From: a virus | Virus record (IMG/VR): IMGVR_UViG_3300036791_001904 | Coordinates: 1-33,307 of that record | Reading direction: 5' to 3' (one strand) | DNA length: 33,307 nucleotides | In this document: positions 6,955-15,790 of the stretch, in pieces | How positions within the stretch are numbered: position 1 is the first letter of the stretch | Layout: every line of letters starts with the position of its first letter | Notes under the pieces: generated by a model | Told to the model about the DNA's origin: nothing | Database searches by the model: none | What the model saw: only the letters and a program-made list of their open reading frames with translations | Position numbers and translations under genes: made by a program

Positions 6955-7623
6955 TTACCCTGCTTGTGGGCCTTCTGAAAGCCCATCAGGCGTCTGGTGT
7001 TTGTGCCCGCCCATTGGGATGGTTTTTATTACAACGTCGCCGTCAGTGTCGATGGTGCCGTCTGAATGCTTCACGTTGCCGGTAAATGTCGCGGTTGCAC
7101 CGTTTTCGCCGCCTTTGATGGCCATGCCACCATTGCCGCTGATTTGTCCCTGGGCGATGACCTCCTGGCTGGCCGTCAGCGCGGGGGTCTCAAACGTCGC
7201 TGACTCTTCAGCGTTTACGCTGTAACGCTTGCAGTTAACGACATAGTCATCGCACGTATGTTCGATGACTTTGTTGCGTTTTAAAACGATGGTGGCCCCT
7301 TCATCCGTATAGATAGCCACTTCGCCGGACTCTAACGCCTGCACACGGTAACGGCTGTTTTCTGTTGCGATAACGATGCCGTGCGTTGTCTTCCCGCCAA
7401 GCGGTAACACGACGGCCATCGTGCCAGCCGGGGGAACCGACGTTATCCCATACTGTTGGAACATTTCGATGTCTTCCAGCGTTTCCCCCGCCAGCCCTGA
7501 CACTTGCGTTGTCTGCACACCATTGTCGGACGTGACGCGTGTTAGAACGCCACGAAAAGCCCGCCGAACGCTGTTCATTGCCCTGGCAATGCGACGATCA
7601 ATAATCCCGCTGATATCAGCCAT
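6955..7623 (-). CDS. Baseplate assembly/spike protein V, Mu gp45
   Basis: A 222-aa protein of the gpV/gp45 family, which forms the trimeric membrane-piercing spike at the baseplate centre. The N-terminal part (RRAFRGVLTRV, EMFQQYGITSVPPAGTMAVV) is an OB-fold-like hub. The later part has the short repetitive blocks of a beta-helix. The end carries GGHKHQ, a His-X-His arrangement that in this family can bind iron at the spike tip. It overlaps gp44 by 8 bp and is followed by a terminator. Confidence 0.9.
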   Translation of the reverse strand: MADISGIIDRRIARAMNSVRRAFRGVLTRVTSDNGVQTTQVSGLAGETLEDIEMFQQYGITSVPPAGTMAVVLPLGGKTTHGIVIATENSRYRVQALESGEVAIYTDEGATIVLKRNKVIEHTCDDYVVNCKRYSVNAEESATFETPALTASQEVIAQGQISGNGGMAIKGGENGATATFTGNVKHSDGTIDTDGDVVIKTIPMGGHKHQTPDGLSEGPQAG

Positions 7624-8725
7624 TGTTCATCTGCTCCCAGTTATCCCACAGGCCCGCCTTGCCCTTGCGTTTGCGTTTGTGTTTTTTCTTCGGATAGGCA
7701 TCTGGTAGCCAGACGCCGTCTTCAACCAACGTTAACAGCGTGACGCGCGGCGTATTACGCCCGCCACGGAAACGGCGATGCATCAAAAAATAAATGCCGT
7801 CTATGCCGTGGGGTTCGCTTTTGACGTAGACGCGTTGGCCTGGTTCCCACAGCACGCCATCAGATGTGCGCAATCCTTTGACGGTGGCTATCATTGAGAA
7901 TGCGTTAAGGCGGGCGTCGGCCTGAAGCTTCTTCGCCCTGAATTGCACCTCTGCGTCATCATCCGTATCACCGCACACCTCAATACGCGGACGGTAAAAC
8001 GTCATTGTGGTATCGGTGGCCACGCTGCGCCGGTTGTGCTTGCCGTCCTCTTTCCCATATCCGTGGCTTTGCGCCAGAACGGTGGTTTCGGAAAAGCGCT
8101 CATTAATGCTACGGCGAACGGCCAGCGCCATAAGATTGTTTTGCGGGCCATCGCGCAGCATGGTCAGCGTATCAACAGAAGGGGTCGTGTAGTCAGGGCC
8201 GCCGACGTTCAAGGTGCCGTCTGGTGCCATCCACGGCCACAGGCCACACACTTCAGCGGTTTTGGTCAGCGCGCCCCAGGCGCTTTCTCCGGGTTCGATG
8301 CTGAATTTTTTCGGTGCTGTGCTGCTTTCGGCCATGATATTAATTTTTGCAATACCGAACGGCTTGATCACCTGGCTAATTACTTCAGTCAGTGACATAT
8401 CACGCACGGTAAACACCGGGGCCGAACAGTCAACCAACCAGCCAGCAAGGTCACGCCCGGATAATGTAATGGTGTGCTGTTGCGCGCTGATGGCTTGGTC
8501 AATCTCGTCAACACGACCTGTCATGATCAAATCATTTCCGGCATACAGTTCAGCTTTAGCGCCTTCAACAACTTCGGCGGGTAGCGTGCCAGCCGAAAGC
8601 CCGATACTGACATTCCAGGCATCTGCGGGGGTCAGTAAATCGGAATCCACTTCAAAGGCGATCCAGTCATTGTGTGCCACGCCGCCAACACGAAGCGAAA
8701 GCCGGTCATCATTTTGCAAAGGCAT
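7616..8725 (-). CDS. Baseplate hub protein P, Mu gp44 (gpD-like)
   Basis: A 369-aa hub protein of the Mu gpP family, related to P2 gpD and T4 gp27, forming the ring on which the spike sits. Typical blocks are LSLRVGG near the start, TLSGRDLAGWLVDCSAP at about 87-103 and SAWGALTKTAEVCGLWPWMAPDG at about 148-170. The C-terminus has a strongly basic run (PKKKHKRKRKGK). It overlaps N at its start and gp45 at its end. Confidence 0.9.
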   Translation of the reverse strand: MPLQNDDRLSLRVGGVAHNDWIAFEVDSDLLTPADAWNVSIGLSAGTLPAEVVEGAKAELYAGNDLIMTGRVDEIDQAISAQQHTITLSGRDLAGWLVDCSAPVFTVRDMSLTEVISQVIKPFGIAKINIMAESSTAPKKFSIEPGESAWGALTKTAEVCGLWPWMAPDGTLNVGGPDYTTPSVDTLTMLRDGPQNNLMALAVRRSINERFSETTVLAQSHGYGKEDGKHNRRSVATDTTMTFYRPRIEVCGDTDDDAEVQFRAKKLQADARLNAFSMIATVKGLRTSDGVLWEPGQRVYVKSEPHGIDGIYFLMHRRFRGGRNTPRVTLLTLVEDGVWLPDAYPKKKHKRKRKGKAGLWDNWEQMNNG

Positions 8726-10058
8726 TTAGCACGTCTCCGGGTTTCAGGTCGTTCGGGTTTTGCATATCAGGATTAAGGCGCACCAGCTCGTCAGCGCGGG
8801 CCATGTCGGCATACCAGTCAAACGCCAGTAAATGAACGTTACAAGGGCGCGTCACACTACGGGTAATAAGCGGGGGCAAAGTTAGAATAAGACTCCTGGC
8901 CTGCGTCTGTACGTTGTACGCCAGCGCTTGAAGTTGTCCGATTAACGCATTGTCAGTGTCGATATTTGCCGTCGTGTTTCCGCTGGCCATCGCAGCGTCG
9001 ATTTTATTGTCAATGACCTGACGTTGGGCTGTGATAGCGTCCTGGATCATCGACCGCACGGTGTTCGTCAGTCGTTCAACTTGCTGAGTTGATAGCGTGG
9101 GTTCCGTGCTTTGGGTAAGAAAAATGTCGCTGGCCACTTCAGCAAGTTCAGTGACAACGGTCAGCCGGGTCGTCTGTGTCACAAACAGGCGGTCTGATGC
9201 GGGCATGATGCTGGCCCGCGTCAGTGGTGAAGCAAAGACCCCAGATGACGTTGAACCGGTGCTAAAGTTCTGCATGCTGGCCAGCGAATCAGGATAAGCA
9301 ATTGCGCCCAGGCACAGCGTGTTCACCGCTTCGAAGTCAGACATTATGGTTGAACTAACCAGGCTCAGAGAATCCGTGAAAGTGGTCATTAATGACTTAA
9401 CATCACTGACAAAGACCGCGGGCGTATCCAGTAGATTTACCACGCCGCCGACCGTTGTTTTAACGTCTTCTTCCAGGCTGGTGATGACGTATTCAGCCGT
9501 CGCGATAATGTTGGTTACGCGGGCTACTTCATTTTGAACCAGGTGCAAGGTATTGACGGTATCGGCGAACGCGGACATTGCGCCCCCTAGTATGCCGTCA
9601 GTCAGATCATTAATTTTGTCCGTCAAGCTTTCGGCATAAGTTTCGGTAAACAAGGCCTGCTCTGTGGTCGCTTCGATAAAAAACAAATCCACAGTAGCGG
9701 CGTTCAGCGGTTCCACTTCGTGCTCGATGCCAACATTTACCAACTGCGCTTTAGGTATCGATCCCCACATAGGGTGAACCAGTTCCCCCGCGCCACGTTC
9801 TTTTACTGCCGTTAAAAAGCCTTTTAAACGGGTTTGATAGTCGTTTCCCCAAAACAGCGCGGTGATTCGAAAGGTCATCGCTTTCATGCCCTGGTCTTCA
9901 ACTTCTGCGCCATCACGATAAGGGAAGGTGTAGGCGACAATGTCCTTTTCAATCTCATCTTTTGTCGACAGACAATCAAACTCAACGCCCCGGAATGAGG
10001 CGGTTTCAAGTAAGTCAATGCCGAGCGCCCCGGCAATTTGATTGATGATGCTTGCCAT
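8709..10058 (-). CDS. DNA circularization/tail protein N, Mu gp43
   Basis: A 449-aa protein whose first 130 or so residues match the DNA circularization N-terminal domain family. Recognisable blocks are ASFRGVEFDCLSTKDEIEKD, then a block ending in PMWGSIPKAQLV. It ends with a LysM-like NPNDLKPGDVLN segment. In Mu the family member is gpN, needed for tails and reported to hold injected DNA ends. The middle is long, helical and Ser/Thr-rich. It lies between tape measure and hub protein, as in Mu. Confidence 0.88.
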   Translation of the reverse strand: MASIINQIAGALGIDLLETASFRGVEFDCLSTKDEIEKDIVAYTFPYRDGAEVEDQGMKAMTFRITALFWGNDYQTRLKGFLTAVKERGAGELVHPMWGSIPKAQLVNVGIEHEVEPLNAATVDLFFIEATTEQALFTETYAESLTDKINDLTDGILGGAMSAFADTVNTLHLVQNEVARVTNIIATAEYVITSLEEDVKTTVGGVVNLLDTPAVFVSDVKSLMTTFTDSLSLVSSTIMSDFEAVNTLCLGAIAYPDSLASMQNFSTGSTSSGVFASPLTRASIMPASDRLFVTQTTRLTVVTELAEVASDIFLTQSTEPTLSTQQVERLTNTVRSMIQDAITAQRQVIDNKIDAAMASGNTTANIDTDNALIGQLQALAYNVQTQARSLILTLPPLITRSVTRPCNVHLLAFDWYADMARADELVRLNPDMQNPNDLKPGDVLNAFAK

Positions 10059-10060
10059 GC

Positions 10061-12076
10061 TTATTGCCTCCTGCTGTCGCGTTCCATACGTTGCTGAACT
10101 GATGCCGCAATGTCATGACCATCCAGCTGAACGGTCAGGTTTATCGGTGAAGGCGCGGGCGTGTTTGTCGCCTCAACAGGCGTTAGACTCGGGGGTAAAC
10201 TTGACGCTGACGACCAGCGATTCATTTCATTAAGTGCGGGCAAGGGTTCTGTGCCGCCATTGGCTTTAAGATTTTGCATTTTTAGCCGGGCCAATTCCCC
10301 CATTTCACCTGAATGTCCCTGAATGCCGTTATAGGTTCGTCCGTCACTCATAGACTGGAGAATACCGACAACGTCGTTGCCCGCTGCTGCCGTGGCATAC
10401 ATTCCCGCGCCGGTCAGTAAACTGCCCGGCTTAAACAGGTTTTTCCCTTTAGACAGGCCATTTTTAGTCACGCCCCAGGCTTTAGATAGCAACCCTTTTG
10501 AGGCTGCGCCACCAGCGGCCCCCGCTGCGACGTCCGCAGCGCCACCGCCCAGAATCATGCCGACGCCTGCCTTAGCGGCTGCGGCGGCACCCAGTGCAGT
10601 GATGGCCATAGCGGCCCCTGCGGCGGCGGTGCTGACGCGGGGAAACTCTTCAGCCAGTTTGGATCCTGTTTCAGCAACGTTGCCTAGCGCTTTAGATATC
10701 GGTGCAACAACATCATTTGAGGCGAACAACTTGGCATTAGCTGCCTGGTGTAACTGGAATTCTGGTTCCTGTTGGATCAACCCAAAATCAAGGTCTGCTG
10801 AGCGATGGCCTTCAGGCAAATGGAATTGCTCCATCTCTTCGTCCTGGACTCGCTGGAAGTACGGACGTTGGCGACGAAGATTCAAAAACGCATTTCGGGC
10901 CTGCTGGTTTGGGAACAGGCGCGATACATAACCGCCTTCAATCAAGTCTCGCTGGGATTCGATACGGTCGCGCGACTCTTCGTCGTGGGTTCCAGCAAGC
11001 TGTTTTGTCAGGGTTTGATATTTGGGGTCATACTTCAGTGCGGAGTCGACAACCTTATTCACGGTGTCTAACGGGGTAAGTCCCGCTTTAGCGTCCTGAA
11101 CTTCAAGCGCCTGAATGTCGACGCCTTTGCCCCTAATTTTAAGCCGCTTGGCGTTGTTTGACAGGTTAGCTGAAGTCAATTCGGCTAACAGGCTGTTGGT
11201 GTTTGTGGCGGCTTCTTCTGGTGAACCAGCCCCCAGCGCTGACGCCTGGAACAGCGCAGCGACCTGGGCATAACCTTTCTGTCCCCGGAAACCGGCAGAT
11301 TTTGCCGCTTCAAGTGCGCGCGGCATTTCGCTGGCCAAAATAGGTACGTCGACCCGGCCATTCTGTGCCGCTGTTGTCGCAACAGACAGCGCGGTCATTG
11401 AGTCCTTTTTAGATAGGCCGAAGTTTTCCGCACTGGCGGCAAGGTTCGCCATTGATTCAGGCGATGAATTTGTTGCCGTCGCGTTCCTCATAACTTCAGG
11501 TAAGAATTCCCGCGCGCGGTTAAAATCCATACCGGTTCGGATCATCGCCGTCAGTGCGCTAATCCCTTCATCAGGCGAACCACCTTCACGTAACGCAGTA
11601 CGCAGCGCCTGATCGATTTCTTTTTTACCTGCAATACGACCAGCAACATCACGGTCTTTAAACGCGATGTTAGACAATTCGGCTTCAGCATGGCTAAGGC
11701 TTATCTGGTCGCTAATAGGCTTGCGTAACGTCATTGCACCGGCAACCACACCGGCACCGATGGAAAGCATTCCTTTACCTAACTGACGTTGCTGACGTTC
11801 TGCGCCTTCCATTTCTTTACGCAACCGGCCCACGGTAGATTGCATCTTTTCATAAGCGCGGCTTTGTTCATTCGCTGACAGAACGCCGCTTCGCTCCATG
11901 CGGTTGTAAGCGGCGGTAGTGCGCATGATCTCACGCTGGATATTGCGTTCAGAACGGATGCCGAGCGTTTCGCGGGCGCTTTGCATCCTGCGAAACTCGT
12001 CAGAGAGGGTGCGGACTCGGGGCGATGCATCGTCTTTGAGGGTAATTTTTACTTCTGTTTCAAAGTCGCGAGCCAT
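10061..12076 (-). CDS. Tail tape measure protein, Mu gp42
   Basis: A 671-aa tape measure whose length sets tail length. The N-terminus has coiled-coil-like Arg/Glu-rich sequence. There are hydrophobic Ala/Gly-rich segments at about 104-116 and across about 480-560. It has the usual position after the gp41 chaperones and before N. GGAAG lies five to six bases before the ATG and overlaps the stop of the frameshifted gp41 product. Confidence 0.93.
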   Translation of the reverse strand: MARDFETEVKITLKDDASPRVRTLSDEFRRMQSARETLGIRSERNIQREIMRTTAAYNRMERSGVLSANEQSRAYEKMQSTVGRLRKEMEGAERQQRQLGKGMLSIGAGVVAGAMTLRKPISDQISLSHAEAELSNIAFKDRDVAGRIAGKKEIDQALRTALREGGSPDEGISALTAMIRTGMDFNRAREFLPEVMRNATATNSSPESMANLAASAENFGLSKKDSMTALSVATTAAQNGRVDVPILASEMPRALEAAKSAGFRGQKGYAQVAALFQASALGAGSPEEAATNTNSLLAELTSANLSNNAKRLKIRGKGVDIQALEVQDAKAGLTPLDTVNKVVDSALKYDPKYQTLTKQLAGTHDEESRDRIESQRDLIEGGYVSRLFPNQQARNAFLNLRRQRPYFQRVQDEEMEQFHLPEGHRSADLDFGLIQQEPEFQLHQAANAKLFASNDVVAPISKALGNVAETGSKLAEEFPRVSTAAAGAAMAITALGAAAAAKAGVGMILGGGAADVAAGAAGGAASKGLLSKAWGVTKNGLSKGKNLFKPGSLLTGAGMYATAAAGNDVVGILQSMSDGRTYNGIQGHSGEMGELARLKMQNLKANGGTEPLPALNEMNRWSSASSLPPSLTPVEATNTPAPSPINLTVQLDGHDIAASVQQRMERDSRRQ

Positions 12077-12078
12077 GC

Positions 12079-12629
12079 TTACTTCCGGTTTTTGCGTGGG
12101 CGGGGTGATCGCCTTGCCGCGCTGGGGCGTTTGCGGCGAAGGCTGACCACTTTTTTATCGTTCTGTTTGGCCCATTCTTTCGGATTCTCTTTCCAGTTAA
12201 TCGCGTCGAACAGGCCCGCAAGTTCTACAGCGCTAAAGCTTTTGACCCTTTCTTCGCTGAAGCCGTAGCTGGCAAGTCTGACAAGGATGCGTCGGTAGTC
12301 TCTAAGCTGCCTTTCAGCGCGTTGCGCTTTTTTTTCGCTTCAGCCTGGGCCGCTTTCAATACGTTGAAATCCTCCAGATCCAGTTCATCGCAAAACAGTT
12401 CATACGTGATGTTATCCAGGGGGATATTGCCCAAAGCAATGACCGTGCGCGCAAGTACGGCAACGGTCTGACCGGCTTCAGACACACCGTCTTCAACAAC
12501 GGCAATTTCATCGCCGACGGTGGAAAGGCGCACGGTAAAATCCTTATGCACCTGGCCATCAAACAGGATGCCAATTTTTAACTGGCCTTCGTGGGTAAAG
12601 CTGTGTGCGGTTTTGGTCTGGTTTTCCAT
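12079..12629 (-). CDS. Frameshifted long tail assembly chaperone (gp41')
   Basis: Predicted 183-aa product of a -1 frameshift within gp41. The first 101 residues are shared; at A-AAA-AAG (12327-12333) the ribosome would slip back one base and read 82 further codons to TAA at 12079-12081. The extension contains YGFSEERVKSFSAVELAGLF and NWKENPKEWAKQND, then a very basic tail, and ends 2 bp before the tape measure ATG. Long and short chaperones from one gene, as with lambda G/GT and Mu gp41, escort the tape measure during tail assembly. Confidence 0.82.
12225..12629 (-). CDS. Tail assembly chaperone, short form, Mu gp41
   Basis: A 134-aa zero-frame product. Typical features are the early hydrophilic strand-rich region, LARTVIALGNIPLDNITYEL at about 59-78 and a Lys-rich segment holding the slip site at about 99-101. 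Position between tail tube and tape measure is diagnostic. GAGGAATAACAGGC precedes the ATG. The last 33 residues (after K101) are specific to the short form. Confidence 0.88.
   Translation of the reverse strand: MENQTKTAHSFTHEGQLKIGILFDGQVHKDFTVRLSTVGDEIAVVEDGVSEAGQTVAVLARTVIALGNIPLDNITYELFCDELDLEDFNVLKAAQAEAKKKRNALKGSLETTDASLSDLPATASAKKGSKALAL
12327..12333 (-). promoter_or_regulatory. -1 ribosomal frameshift slip site A AAA AAG
   Basis: Within an A8G run the zero frame reads GCG AAA AAA AAG, so the heptamer fits the X-XXY-YYZ slippery pattern. The -1 frame beyond it stays open for 82 codons. The sequence just downstream is GC-rich, but I did not verify a specific stimulatory structure. Confidence 0.82.
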
Positions 12630-12634
12630 GCCTG

Positions 12635-13006
12635 TTATTCCTCGATTCTATTCAGTGCAAAGGCGGTGATGTTGATGCGTGCTTCGTTGTCGACGCTGTA
12701 CTGTTCGCCGACGTCGGTCACGAAAACATCCTGGTACGTTGTCCGGGTGCCCGTGTCCGACAGCGGATATTGCGTCAGCTTCGCGCCGACAATCCCGGCC
12801 CAGTCGATATCTTTTTTAACCGGTACTACTGCGGTGATTGACAGTTCATAGGTCGCGATGCCGTTGGTGTAACCTTTGGCACGCCCGGTGCTGTTCATGG
12901 TTTTAACCAGTTTTTTACCCGTAGTTTCACGCGGGTTAAACTCGGTCACTTCGACCTCCTGGCTGTTCACTTCCAGAACGACTGCGCCCATGTATTCAGT
13001 GGCCAT
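12635..13006 (-). CDS. Tail tube protein M, Mu gp40
   Basis: A 123-aa tube protein of the Mu gpM family. Marks are GAVVLEVNSQEVEVTEF near the start, TGKKLVKTMNSTGRAKGY at about 29-46 and DVGEQYSVDNEARINI at about 99-114. It follows the sheath gene after 11 bp and precedes gp41 by 5 bp. Its subunits stack as the inner tube of a contractile tail. Confidence 0.9.
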   Translation of the reverse strand: MATEYMGAVVLEVNSQEVEVTEFNPRETTGKKLVKTMNSTGRAKGYTNGIATYELSITAVVPVKKDIDWAGIVGAKLTQYPLSDTGTRTTYQDVFVTDVGEQYSVDNEARINITAFALNRIEE

Positions 13007-13017
13007 AACTAACCCTC

Positions 13018-14475
13018 TTAAAGCAGATAAATCAGACCCGCGAAGATGTGCAATCCGCGCACAACCGGGGCCGGAATGGTGGCGTCAGCACGCGTGTCGT
13101 CCTGCATGTTGCGCACGACCGTTAGCTGGGATTTGTACTCGTCAACGTGTTCGATGATTTCCAAATCTTCCAGCGTATAGAGCACGTCAAGCAGTTCAGA
13201 ACGGATGCGCAACAGTTTGGCGTCAGTCAGTTTTTCACGCGGGAAGCGCTGACTGATGCGGGTGCGGCACGCAAGACGAACGTAATCGAGTGAGCGAATG
13301 ATCGTGATGTCCATCAGCGAACGGTCGACCACACCTTCGGCATTTTTCACGTAATTCGAAATGGCCCGCACGATTTGTACCGTACTGCCCACCACTTCAA
13401 ACGGCGTTAGGCCGTTTGCTAGCGCGTTTTCCTGCTCCGTGCGCCCTGGCCAGTTCTGCTGCCCGGTGATATCCAGCCCGGTCAAGGTCAGCGTGTTCAG
13501 CGGTCGCGCCGGGTCGTCTTCAGATGCAATCACAGCGGCGTAAATTGCTGCAATTTCCCCGTTCGGCAACATTGATGCACTGTGCCAGCCAGTGGTCACG
13601 CGGGCTGCGTCAACGGTGGTTGTCAGCGTCGTACCGGCTGACAGCGTGCCATTCCAGCCCGTCACACCAATCGCGCCGCGCTGTTCAAGCGGCCCAGATA
13701 CTTTATCCAGATGTGTGGCCAGGGTTTGCAACGCATCGGTCGTGGTGTACGGCACAATCAACATCGTGTGACCTGCGCTGAAAATTGCCGCCAGTGCGTC
13801 ATCAATGTCTGGGTCGCCTTCGCCGCCTTTCATTGCTGCCAGGGTGCCGGTGATGCCGGTTGCGCTGGTGTACGTCGCCAGGCCGATTTCATTCGCCGCT
13901 GCGCCTTTGTTTTTGGCTGTGACGACAACGGCTTTAACGGTGGTTGGCTTTTCTTCAGTGCTGTCTGGGCCGGGGATGTCGCCGACTTTTGCCGTTAACG
14001 GTAAACCGCTTTCCTCATTAACGGCGGCGGCTAAGTCAGCCATCAGGTCTTCGGCTTTATCGCCGCTGGCGACAGCAACAGACACCGTCGTGGCACCGAT
14101 GATTAAACGCACCTGGCCAGAACTTGTCGCGGTGCCTGACAACAACAGCGAACCGGTTGCCACAACACCCGCGTCGTCGTCTTCGATGGCGACAACGGAC
14201 AGTTGCAAATAACCGTTAGCTTTCATGGCCGCATCAGCCATGCGATGCACCTGCGAACCACGCCCGAAATAGGTCGCGACATCATCAGAACTGAATACGC
14301 TGATGGGCGTCAGAGACTCCACTGCGGTGGCTGTCGTGGTGCGTTGCCCGATGATGGCCAACAGCTGATCGTTAGTCGCCAGCGCGCGCGATGCCATCGT
14401 GTAATTAAACTCGAAATACTTACCAGGCTTCTTTGTGGTGGTCGGGATGCCGGTAAAATTCACGATATCGCTCAT
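13018..14475 (-). CDS. Tail sheath protein L, Mu gp39
   Basis: A 485-aa contractile sheath protein. The start DIVNFTGIPTTTKKPGKYFE is typical of Mu gpL. The RPLNTLTLTGLDITGQQNW region at about 320-338 and the C-terminal VDRSLMDITIIRSLDYVRLA region match the conserved sheath core and polymerisation domain. It overlaps gp38 by 4 bp, and the tube gene follows. Confidence 0.94.
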   Translation of the reverse strand: MSDIVNFTGIPTTTKKPGKYFEFNYTMASRALATNDQLLAIIGQRTTTATAVESLTPISVFSSDDVATYFGRGSQVHRMADAAMKANGYLQLSVVAIEDDDAGVVATGSLLLSGTATSSGQVRLIIGATTVSVAVASGDKAEDLMADLAAAVNEESGLPLTAKVGDIPGPDSTEEKPTTVKAVVVTAKNKGAAANEIGLATYTSATGITGTLAAMKGGEGDPDIDDALAAIFSAGHTMLIVPYTTTDALQTLATHLDKVSGPLEQRGAIGVTGWNGTLSAGTTLTTTVDAARVTTGWHSASMLPNGEIAAIYAAVIASEDDPARPLNTLTLTGLDITGQQNWPGRTEQENALANGLTPFEVVGSTVQIVRAISNYVKNAEGVVDRSLMDITIIRSLDYVRLACRTRISQRFPREKLTDAKLLRIRSELLDVLYTLEDLEIIEHVDEYKSQLTVVRNMQDDTRADATIPAPVVRGLHIFAGLIYLL

Positions 14476-14711
14476 GACGTCCCCTTGTTTTGTGTAGTGT
14501 CAGACTTATCGGCGACGGTTTTAATCGCTGCCGGGGCGGGCGTTGCCGCTTTCTTGGCCGGTGCCAGGATTAAATCGCCTTCGCGCAGACGGCGGCGGTA
14601 ATAGGTGTTTTTTTCAACCTCAAATTCATCTTTGTCATTGATGTACTTGCGGGCGTTATCTTCGCGCGGCACCTGTAATCCGGGGCGCGCAATGACCTTA
14701 ATTTTGCTCAT
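14472..14711 (-). CDS. Small tail-operon protein, Mu gp38 (DUF2635)
   Basis: A 79-aa DUF2635 protein. The family core is RPGLQVPRED followed by an E-K-TYYRRRLREGDLI block. The C-terminus is Ala/Pro/Lys-rich and disordered. The start ATG at 14711 lies within the last codons of gp37. The same frame stays open upstream to 14924, but that region is the shadow of gp37. Function unknown; the gene always sits just before the sheath in Mu-like phages. Confidence 0.88.
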   Translation of the reverse strand: MSKIKVIARPGLQVPREDNARKYINDKDEFEVEKNTYYRRRLREGDLILAPAKKAATPAPAAIKTVADKSDTTQNKGTS

Positions 14712-15354
14712 TGTTTTTTGTCTCCACGATATCTTCAGCGGCGTTGCTGCCTTGTCCTGGCAAGCGGTATGCCATGCCGGTGCTTTCATGCATAGGCCAC
14801 GGCTTATCGAGTTTTCCGCCGTAATACTGGAAGGCGTAATCGTCATCCGTGTCGGACTCCGGCGCTGGCCAGCGCTCGTTGTCCAGTGCTTCTTCGACCC
14901 AAACGGTATCGAATTCGCAGGCATACGCCGCCAGGGCTTTTTGATTTAACGCTGAGTTAAACAGGTTGCGAACGCGCCCAGGCATCAGCGGTTCAATCTT
15001 CAGGCCGAAGTCCTGGCGGGTCAGTAAACGGCGCACGGATTGGATCAACAGGTTTGAACCGGGTTCATCAAAATTCATACCCGCTGGCCCGCCCTGACGC
15101 CGCGCAGCTTCTTCGCGCACGTTGTAACAGCCGATCATCACGGAAAATCGTCCGGTCACGTAAAACTTGTTCCGGTGTGTGCTGACCGGTTTGCTGCTTT
15201 GCACGCCCAGGAACGTGACCCACACGGCGGGCAGAATGTGAACTACCGCGCCCATGTCTTCCAGTTCACCGCCGTAGCTGTTCACCTCTTTGGCCATCTT
15301 GCCCAGGCCAAGGCGCAGGCGTTCGACAATGGCGTTTTCTGTTAACGTGATCAT
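14698..15354 (-). CDS. Tail terminator/completion protein, Mu gp37 (DUF1834)
   Basis: A 218-aa DUF1834 protein. Recognisable stretches are the start MITLTENAIVERL, an FYVTGRFSVMIGCYNVREEAAR block at about 63-84, and SNLLIQSVRRLLTRQDFGL at about 100-118. Members sit between gp36 and the sheath and are taken to cap or complete the tail. It overlaps gp36 by one base and gp38 by 14 bp. Confidence 0.86.
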   Translation of the reverse strand: MITLTENAIVERLRLGLGKMAKEVNSYGGELEDMGAVVHILPAVWVTFLGVQSSKPVSTHRNKFYVTGRFSVMIGCYNVREEAARRQGGPAGMNFDEPGSNLLIQSVRRLLTRQDFGLKIEPLMPGRVRNLFNSALNQKALAAYACEFDTVWVEEALDNERWPAPESDTDDDYAFQYYGGKLDKPWPMHESTGMAYRLPGQGSNAAEDIVETKNNEQN

Positions 15355-15788
15355 CAGTAACCGCCTCCCTGAGTTGAACGGCGCGACCAGTTTTTCGAAC
15401 CTGAACAGAAGGCAACGCTGCTGCCTGCGGACGGCACCGCCGCACCGGTATCGGCAAACACGCCCAGCGTCACTGTGCCGTTAGCGACTTTTTCCAGATA
15501 GCGGATCGCATCACGATAGCGGTCACGGATTTCGTCGCTGCACGTTCTTTCTGTACCTGTCAGGCGGTAACGGGCGATGTCACAGCAAATGCCTTTTAAA
15601 ATCGGCGGCGTTTGCGGTAACGGCAGTTTGTAGCGTCCGGCGATGTAACCGTTGATTTCATCCGTCGCCTTCGCTAGCCCCTTGCCTAACACGTCAGCAT
15701 CAACACTGCCTGTAAGTTCACGGTCGGACAGTGTCCGCACTTCGCGTTCGCCGAAGCTTTCAATCATGTCATCGCTGGACGCGTACAT
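15354..15788 (-). CDS. Head-tail connector, Mu gp36 (DUF1320)
   Basis: A 144-aa DUF1320 protein, the family of small adaptor proteins that bind beneath the portal. The start MYASSDDMIESFGEREV, the central ATDEINGYIAGRYKLPLPQ at about 41-59 and ICCDIARYRL at about 67-76 are characteristic. It lies immediately after the major head protein, as in Mu. Confidence 0.89.
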   Translation of the reverse strand: MYASSDDMIESFGEREVRTLSDRELTGSVDADVLGKGLAKATDEINGYIAGRYKLPLPQTPPILKGICCDIARYRLTGTERTCSDEIRDRYRDAIRYLEKVANGTVTLGVFADTGAAVPSAGSSVAFCSGSKNWSRRSTQGGGY

Positions 15789-15790
15789 CG

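Noticed and set aside
10377-10931. 184-aa plus-strand ORF opposite the tape measure gene
   Set aside because: Ala/Pro-rich mirror of the Ala/Gly-rich tape measure sequence; no independent support.
13711-14212. Overlapping plus-strand ORFs opposite the sheath gene
   Set aside because: Antisense shadows of a well-supported sheath gene with low-complexity composition.
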